A program made the translations under genes and the position numbers. A stretch of DNA of 64,000 bases from Eriocheir sinensis (lineage: Eukaryota > Arthropoda > Malacostraca > Decapoda > Varunidae), in the NCBI RefSeq assembly GCF_024679095.1, contig NC_066520.1:12250709-12314708 (forward strand), read 5' to 3'. Positions 56,719-64,000 of this stretch are shown piece by piece (the stretch's first letter is position 1; every line of letters begins with the position of its first letter). A model generated the notes under the pieces. The model was not told the origin of the DNA and ran no database searches. It worked only from the letters and a program-made list of their open reading frames with translations.

Positions 56719-57030
56719 CCCGCCTCTGCAAGTTCCATCCATCGCCGGGCGGATGTTGGCAAAAATGTATTCAGTTTTTGATAGCGTGTAGTTTTCTTTT
56801 CGGGCGTGTTAGTTTCCCCCACTTTTATTCGTTGCTTCCGCGCGCCGTTCATCTCCCTCCTGGCTGGAATTTATCGCCTCTCTTGTTTGCATAGTTTTCT
56901 TCAAAGAGTGAAAGCTTGGCCTCCTCCTCCTCCCCCACCCCCCTCCGTGGTGTTTGTTGTTACTAGTCTCCCGCATTCAATCTCAGTTTATCTTCCCATT
57001 GTTTGTGTGGCTTTATTTTTACATGTTTTT

Positions 57031-57031
57031 T

Positions 57032-57107
<76 letters not shown>
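57031..57107. repeat. (GT)n microsatellite
   Basis: About 38 uninterrupted units. Confidence 0.97.
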
Positions 57108-57108
<1 letters not shown>

Positions 57109-59589
57109 CTTTCCTCTGGTCTTGTATACGCCGGTCTTTATCCTGCGCTCTCCACCATTATCACCACCATCATTTTCTTCCCCCCTCCATAATCACCACC
57201 ACCTCCACCACCACCATCCCATCTCTTTCCACACACACACAGCCATGCACTAGTTCCAGCAGCATCACCACCTTCATTTTCTCCCCTCCCCCTCCTCCAC
57301 CTTCGTTTCCACAATCACCTCCACCACCACCACCAGTCCACCACCCCTTCCCTTTACTCACCCCCTCCACTTTCCCTACAATATGCGCATGTAATGTTTG
57401 GGTGCACTCTTTCTCTTCCACTACAACCTCCTCCCCTTCCTTCCCCCTCTTCGTCCTCCTCCTCCACTACCCGTTTCCCTCTTTCCTTCTCTAATTTCCT
57501 TCACCATCACCACGACCATCTCCGTATCTCTTCTCTCCCTCCACTCCTACCTCTCTGCCCCTTTAATTTCCTCCTCCACTTCCCATTTTCCTTTTCCCTT
57601 CTCTAATTCCCTTCATTACCATCACCAGCATCCATGTCTCTCCCCTCCCTCCTCCACTTTTACCTCCCTTCCCTTTACTTTCCTCCATTACTACCCATTT
57701 TCCTCTTCCCTTCTCTAATTCCCTTCACCATTACCTCCATCACCAGCATCCATGTCTCTCCCCTCCCTCCTCCACTTTCATCTCCCTCCCCTTTACTTTC
57801 TTCCACCCCTACTCATGTACCCCTTCCCTTTCCTAATTCCCTTTACCATTATCATCAGCATCTGTGTTTTTTTCTCTCCCTCCCTGCCCCTTCACTTTTC
57901 TCCACCACCACCACCATGCCCACCCCTCCCCTTCCACCTTCCTCTCAGCCTCACCACATGCCCGTCCACACAGGCACTCTCAGCCGTATATCTCCAGGTG
58001 TAATCAACAACGCATTAACGTCATACCTGAATATCTACCTGGGGAGAGGGGGAAGGGGTGTCATGAGATTCGGGGTTTGTGGGGAGTAAGACCACAAGAA
58101 GTTCCCCATCTTAGCCTCCCCTCTTCCTCTCTTTCCTCCTTCCCCCATCCCTTCATTTAGCATTCTTCCTTCCCTATTCATTTCTCCTCCCATAAAAATA
58201 CTACAGCTCACGTATCTCACCCCCATTCCTTAATTTCCCACGTATCTCTCCATCTCCCCCCATTCAGGTACCTCCCATTTCATTCACCCCTCAATCCTAC
58301 CTCCTCACCTCCCATCATATTTCTCAGCCCCATCCCCTAATACTGAACCTTTTTGTATCAGTCCCCATGTATATTTTTATCTCCCTCATCCAGGTTTGTC
58401 TCATTCCTTCATCCCTCAGTCGTCCTCCTTCATCCCCCTCCCTACCATCACGACCTCTCAGCCTCACCACCAAATACTGAACCTTCTGCATCAGCCCCAT
58501 TCCTTTCCTTCTTCCCCATCCAGTTTCCTCCCCTTCCATTCATCCCTCACTCCTCCCACCTCACCTCCTACGATACTGAACCTTCTATATCAACCCTTTT
58601 CCTCAGTCCACCATCCAGTTTTCTCCTTTTTCATCCATCCCTCAATTCAGACTCCATCTTCCATCTCCCTCTCCGTACCACCACCACCACCAACAGCCTC
58701 CACCACTTTTCAGCCTTCCCCCCTCTCCCCCCTAACATACTACACCTCCACGTGAAATACAGCTGCTGGGACAGTTTTAAAATTTACTCTGGACACAGCC
58801 GTAAATCTAACAAGTTATCACATATTTTATACCCTCCTCCTCCTCCTCCTCTGCCTCCTGGTTCCTTTCCGATTCTTCCATTTCCACTGCCTCCTCAATC
58901 AGCTGTTCTTGTTTTTTGTTATTTTCTTCATCTTTTTTTAATTTTTTTTCTTCTTCTTTTTTATTTCCACTGCCTCCTCAATCAGCTGTTCTTGTTTTTG
59001 TTATTTTTGTCTTCTTCTTCTTCTTCTTCTTCTTCTTCTTCTTCTTCTTCTTCTTCTTCTTCTTCCTCGTCTACCTCCTCTTTCTCATCCGTTGCTTCTT
59101 TCTCCCCATTTTCCTTTCATTACCTCGTTCTGTTCTTCTGATGACCACTTATTCCTGTTTTCCCTTCCTCCTGTTCATCTTCTCATTACCTCCTCCTCTT
59201 CCTCCACCTCCTCCTCCTTCACTACCACCTCTTCCTACTCCTTATCCATCGCCTCAGCCTCCTTTTCCTCCCCTTTTCCACATCACTACAGCACATCTCC
59301 TCCTCCTCCTCCTCCTCCTCCTCCTCCCTCGAAGTTGTCCCGGCCCGTCCGCTTTCAAGTTTAGCCATATTTCGTGCGAGAGAGATCGTGTGGGGTGGGG
59401 TGGGGGGGAGGAGGAAGAGGAGGAGGAGGAGGAGGAGGAAGAAAGTTGAGGCAGAGCAAGTGACGTAATCCTCTCTTGGGTGATTCTTCAATATTTTCCT
59501 TCCGGTTCTCTCAAGCTCTTTGGAGGAGGAGGAGGAGGAGGAGGGAGACTTCTTATTTAATTCTCGCTTCGTTTTTCGTTATCATTAGT

Positions 59590-59591
<2 letters not shown>

Positions 59592-59673
<82 letters not shown>
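59592..59673. repeat. (GT)n microsatellite
   Basis: About 41 uninterrupted units. Confidence 0.97.
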
Positions 59674-59674
<1 letters not shown>

Positions 59675-59781
59675 GGTCTAAATTCCTTTCTCATTCGGTT
59701 AGTTTTTTTTCTTTGCCTTCCACTTCTCTTATTTTTTTGTCTGTCTATTACCATCTTTCTTGTCCCTTCCCCTCCCTCCCC

Positions 59782-59786
<5 letters not shown>

Positions 59787-59865
<79 letters not shown>
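59787..59865. repeat. (CT)n microsatellite
   Basis: About 39 uninterrupted units. Confidence 0.97.
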
Positions 59866-59868
<3 letters not shown>

Positions 59869-59949
59869 CTCCCCCCAGGCCGCCGCCATCGTGGTATTGA
59901 TTAACTCTGTAATGGTCTCGAGCCCAGGGTCGTGGGGTTTGTTAGCCGC

Positions 59950-60325
59950 CTCTCTACCATACTACCATGCCATCTACCATACTACCATAGCTTCTATTGT
60001 ACCTTCCCTTCTATAGGTCGCTCACCACACTATACCTACCACTATACCTACCTATCATACCTTACCTACTATACCTTCTGCTGGATGATACCATACTACC
60101 ATGCCTCTACCATACCCCATTCCATATATTCTACTGTACCTTGTATAGTTTGTCTGTCACCCTATACTATCTACCTACCATACCTCCTGTTGGACTCTAC
60201 CATACTTCCATAGCCTTCATCAAACCTTCCCTTCCATACTTTGAAATATACCATGTAAGTCTCCCTACCATACCAGACCAGACCATGCCTTACTGTTTCT
60301 ACCTTACTACCATTGTTTCTACCAC
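59950..60325. repeat. Degenerate CTACCATA repeats
   Basis: Variants of CTACCATACTACCATGCC and CATACC recur irregularly over about 370 bp. The tract resembles a decayed short tandem repeat. Confidence 0.75.
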
Positions 60326-60940
60326 AGATAGATAGGTAGAGGGAGATCTTCATTAGCCACATTCAAATACAGAAAACAAAAAAAGAAACTACAAACAATT
60401 ATGTCTTCAACGTCTATCCCAACGCAGCTGCAACCCTTTTCTTATCCTTGCTAACCCCCCCCCCACACCCTTCATCCCCCCCCCACTCACACACAACCTC
60501 CCCCCCCATCCTACCTACCTACTCCCCCCCTCCAGCATAACACAGTCCCGTATACCAAGTTAATCCCAGTCCGTTGTCCTCCCCCCCCCTGCCTCTTACC
60601 TCCTCCCCCCCTCCGCCAGTCCGATGTCCCAGCCCCCCTGCCCCCTACCTCCTCCCCCCCTCCGCCACAGGCCTATATACCCACTCCGCTCTCCGCCCCT
60701 GCACAAACTAACAACCCGTATCTAATCCCTTGCCAGCCCTCACTTAGTCATGCTCCCCTGCTTCTCACCCTGCCACGCTCACCCTCCCTCCCTGCTAACA
60801 CCTTCACACCATTGCTCCCTTGCTCCTGTCTCCCTTGTTTTCCTCTACTTCCTCCTAGGGTGGTTTATTTTTGTATGCTTCTCTCCCTTCGTGCTCCCTC
60901 CCACTCTGCCTCCCTGCCTCGTCTTTAGTCCTATTCTCCT

Positions 60941-60941
<1 letters not shown>

Positions 60942-60990
<49 letters not shown>
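60942..60990. repeat. (CT)n microsatellite
   Basis: About 24 uninterrupted units. A (CA)n array lies at 61115-61142 and a (GA)n array at 61443-61482. Confidence 0.96.
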
Positions 60991-60993
<3 letters not shown>

Positions 60994-61114
60994 AGCGCCT
61001 GCCTTCTTCTCATTCAGCCCATTTCCCTTCTCCCTCTGCTCCCTGCTTCCCGCTGTGACACGTGCAGGGATGGCGGGAGGGGCGAGGAGGGGATGGGGAA
61101 AATGGGCTCCTTCA

Positions 61115-61145
<31 letters not shown>

Positions 61146-61437
61146 GACCCACGCCCCTGCTACTTTGGCCTTGTGGTTGGTTCCAGGAGGAGGAGGAGGA
61201 GGAGCATTTTTAGTTGTTTGTCTTTGTCTTGTGTGGCTATGGAGGAAGGGACGGAGGTGTATCCTGACAGTCCCCTCCTCCTCCTCCTCCTCCTCCTCCT
61301 CCTTTAAACACCCTCCTCTTTGTTCTTCATCTACTTCTCCTCCTTAATCTCCTCCTCCGTCTTCTAAACGTCCTCATCCTTCTTCTTCATCTACTTCATA
61401 ATCCTCTCCTCCTCCTTCCCCTCTTCCATGTATGACT

Positions 61438-61485
<48 letters not shown>

Positions 61486-62944
61486 GGAAGGAAGATGGAG
61501 GGAGGGTAGGAAGGAAATGGCCCCCCCTTCCCCCCATGCCACCTGCCCCTCGACCAGCCCTCCGCCGGCCATTCGACCTTCCAGAGTCTGCGGGCCAGCT
61601 CGTCCGTGACCGCCAAGGACGGTGTGCTCGCCTCCAGCTGCTCCTCCTCCTCCTCCTCCTCCTCGTCTCTGCTCGTGCCGCTTTTTATATGTTTTCTTCT
61701 ATCACTACCTCACTTTCCTCTTCCTCCTCCTCCTTCTATTATCTCCTTTTCGCCTTTTCTGTCCTCCTTTTCTTGCCCCTGCTCCTTCCCTTTTCCTTCC
61801 ATCGCCGTGTTCCCCTCTCTTCCTTTCCACTCCACTTTCTTCTAATTTGCTTCCTTCCCTCCTTCCTTTCCTCTTCCTTCCATCGCCGTGTTCCCCTCTC
61901 TTCCTTTCCTTCTTCCTTTCCACTCCAGTTTCTTCTAATTTGCTTCCTTCCCTCCCCTCTTCATCTTCACCCCTTCCCTCTCCTTTGATCAGATCCCTTC
62001 CTTCCTTCTCCCTTTCCTTCCGCTACTCCCTGCATCACCCTTCTCCCTTTTCTCCTCCTACCCGTGTGTCCCTTCCCTTCCTTCCCCTCTCCTCCTTCCC
62101 ATTAAACACCTCATCATTTTCCTCTCCCCTTTCTCATTGCTCACCCCACCACCTTCCTCTCTACTCCTTCCCATTTTTCACTTCCTCCCCACCTCCTCCC
62201 CATTGCCAGTTGCTCACCTCCCCACGACCTCCCGCTCTTCCCCATCCCGTTGCTTACCTCCACCTCACTAACTTCTCTCCCCTTCCCGTTGAACTCACCT
62301 CTTCCTCATCACCCTTCCCCTCTCCCCCTTCCCGTACTTCACCTCCCCACTCCCTCCCCCTTTTCCCTTGCCAGATGATCAGCTCCTCCGTGCGTTCCCT
62401 CCTCCCTGCCCTCGCCCTCATCGTCCCTCGCTCCCTCGCGCCCTTTCATCCGTCCGCCTCCCGCCCGCTCACTTGCACCGCCCGGCTGCCACTTAGTGAT
62501 ATTCAGCTCCTCGGCCGCGCATTCCACCACACTTAACGGGCGGGAGGTGGAGCGAGGACGAGGTGGTGGAGTTCAGGACAAGGAGGAGGAGGAGGTGAAG
62601 TTCAGGAGGAGGAGAAGGAGGCGCAGCAGGCAAGGGTTATACGTCACCTTCAGTTTAACATGGAAGATAAGGAAGGATGTTAAGTCGAAGGTCCAAGCTC
62701 TCGGGAACAATGGACTGGCTGGCTGCTTAGGTCCTGCCCCCTCCTCCTCCTCCTCCTCGCAGCAGCAGCCAGCCACTAGCCAGCCAAAGCTAGTCACTAA
62801 CCAGTCAGCCAGCGGACCCTCTTTGCCCTCCTCCTCCTCCTCCTAGTCCTCCTTCTCCTCCTCATCTCCCTCCTATCCCAGTCCTTAAAGTCATCTCCCA
62901 GCTGCCCAGACTCAGCATCATTCCTTCTTCTCTCTCCCTCAGGC

Positions 62945-63665
62945 ATTAGTCAGTCAGGCAGCCTCTCTACCCCTCAGTCAGTCAGTCAGTCATTAGGTTC
63001 ATCAGTCACACTCCCATCAGTCAATTAATCGTTTAGTTTCCATATTCATCCTCCATTTAATAAGTTCTATGTATGCAGGTTTTAATTATTCAGTTAGTCC
63101 TTGTCAGTCAGTCTCCAAATATATCCTCTATTCAGACAGTTAGTCGGTTAATTAGTCAGTCAGTCAGTCAGTAAATCCGTTAGTTAGCGTATATTCTCCT
63201 TCCTCTCAGTCAGTCAGTCGCCTAAGTTTTGTACAAGTGTGTTAGTCAGTCAGTCAGTCAGTCAGTCAATCTTTACTCTTCTCAGTTAACCAGTTCCCTT
63301 TTTCTCAGTCAGTTAATAGGCCATTCAGTCAGTCAGTCAACCTCCACTCTTCTCAGTTAACCAGCTCCCCTCTCCTCAGTCAGTTAATTAGCCACTCATT
63401 CAGTCAGTTAGTCAGTCAGTTAATCAGTTTTCCTTTCTTTAGTCAGTCAGTTGATCAGCCATTCCAGTTCCTCTCTCCTCAGTCAGTTAATAAGCCACTC
63501 AGTCAGTCAGTCAACCTTCACTCTTCTCAGTTAAGCATCTCCCCTCTCCTCAGTCAGTTAATAAGCCAGTCAGTCAGTCAGTCAACCTTCACTCTTCTCA
63601 GTTAACCATCTCCCCTCTCCTCAGTCAGTTAATAAGCCAGTCAGTCAGTCAGTCAGTTAATCACT
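62945..63665. repeat. (CAGT)n-based satellite with higher-order units of about 80 bp
   Basis: CAGT tetramers dominate. From about 63275 they are organised into higher-order units containing TCTTCTCAGTTAACCA, TCTCCTCAGTCAGTTAATAA and GCCA-TCAGTCAGTCAGTCAA, in about five copies that become more uniform towards 63650. Confidence 0.88.
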
Positions 63666-63908
63666 TGGATCGATGCGGAATCTGAATAAGCCTTCCTCCA
63701 CTATTCCCCCCCTCCCTCTCCCCCTCCCCTTCCTCCCCCCCCTTCCACCGACACCAACACACTCTTAATGCCTTGAACTCAACCTTGCATCACCTCCCTC
63801 CCTCCCTCCCGCCCCCTCTCTCTCTCTCTTCCTCTCCTCTGTTTCTCCTCTTCTCCTCCTCCCTCTCACCCTCTCTCCTCCCATAACCCAAGGTCCCGTT
63901 TCATCCTT

Positions 63909-63916
<8 letters not shown>

Positions 63917-63969
<53 letters not shown>
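63917..63969. repeat. (CT)n microsatellite
   Basis: About 26 uninterrupted units near the window end. Confidence 0.97.
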
Positions 63970-63971
<2 letters not shown>

Positions 63972-64000
63972 GGCATCACCCCCGTACACAAACACCCTCT

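Larger units (their letters stand above)
57150..62520 (+). repeat. Long pyrimidine-rich tract with internal low-copy duplications
   Basis: Over 5 kb the plus strand is dominated by C and T, with CTC/TTC/ACC triplets. Only islands such as 58020-58090, 59380-59460 and 59520-59560 switch to purine. Local duplications include about 110-bp units with CATGTCTCTCCCCTCCCTCC (57630-57800), a copied TTTCCACTGCCTCCTCAATC (about 58878 and 58962), and TTCCATCGCCGTGTTCCCCT (about 61797 and 61878). Open frames here give Ser/Pro/Leu-rich artefacts. No exon was recognised. Confidence 0.8.

Noticed and set aside
58353..59141. 262-codon Ser/Phe-rich frame
   Set aside because: Same pyrimidine-rich composition effect, running through (TTC)n.
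61622..62536. 304-codon Ser/Pro/Leu-rich plus-strand frame
   Set aside because: It lies in pyrimidine-rich DNA where stop codons are rare; composition explains the length and no domain is visible.

Overview
This looks like nuclear DNA of an arthropod, most likely a decapod crustacean. The inference rests on intron-split animal genes, a divergent arthropod-type ionotropic receptor, a probable semaphorin-1A first exon, and an extreme load of long (AT)n, (GT)n, (GA)n and (CT)n microsatellites. No bacterial operon, CRISPR array or rRNA was seen. Most long open frames in the window are microsatellite or minisatellite artefacts.

Three genes on the plus strand are supported. (1) At 3441-6962, nine exons encode the ligand-binding and channel part of a divergent ionotropic receptor. 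The exons join with consistent phase to 404 codons plus a stop, and the amino end is missing or unrecognised. One intron has a GC-AG boundary. (2) At 8561-26641, fifteen exons encode a complete OS-9 ER lectin of 887 residues (ER-associated degradation). It has a signal peptide, an intact MRH sugar-binding domain with the double-tryptophan motif, and a long acidic, coiled-coil tail. (3) At 45669-45783 lies a signal-peptide exon, preceded by about 1 kb of GC-rich sequence. It resembles the start of a transmembrane semaphorin (Sema1a type). If so, 45784-64000 is part of its first intron. These genes share no pathway that the sequence shows.

Mobile DNA shapes the rest. OS-9 intron 1 holds a decayed piggyBac relic. 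OS-9 intron 11 holds a nested stack: a TTAA-flanked MITE, interrupted by a TA-flanked Tigger-like element, itself interrupted by a TAA-flanked Harbinger-like MITE. Next to it, a CR1-type LINE is split by a second, reversed copy of the same TTAA MITE. Between OS-9 and the semaphorin-like exon (26.7-44.6 kb) no gene is recognised. That interval holds two ultra-short palindromes, each with a perfect 8-bp target duplication, a tRNA-derived SINE, and a 1.26-kb inverted-repeat DNA element.

The right third (45.8-64 kb) holds no recognisable exon. It contains a 1.2-kb inverted-repeat element built around a 42-bp minisatellite, two further minisatellites, a long pyrimidine-rich tract and degenerate CAGT repeats. 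I did not find a new multi-gene system. The most novel observations are the minute palindromic insertions, the datable nested transposon stack and the minisatellite-cored inverted-repeat element.
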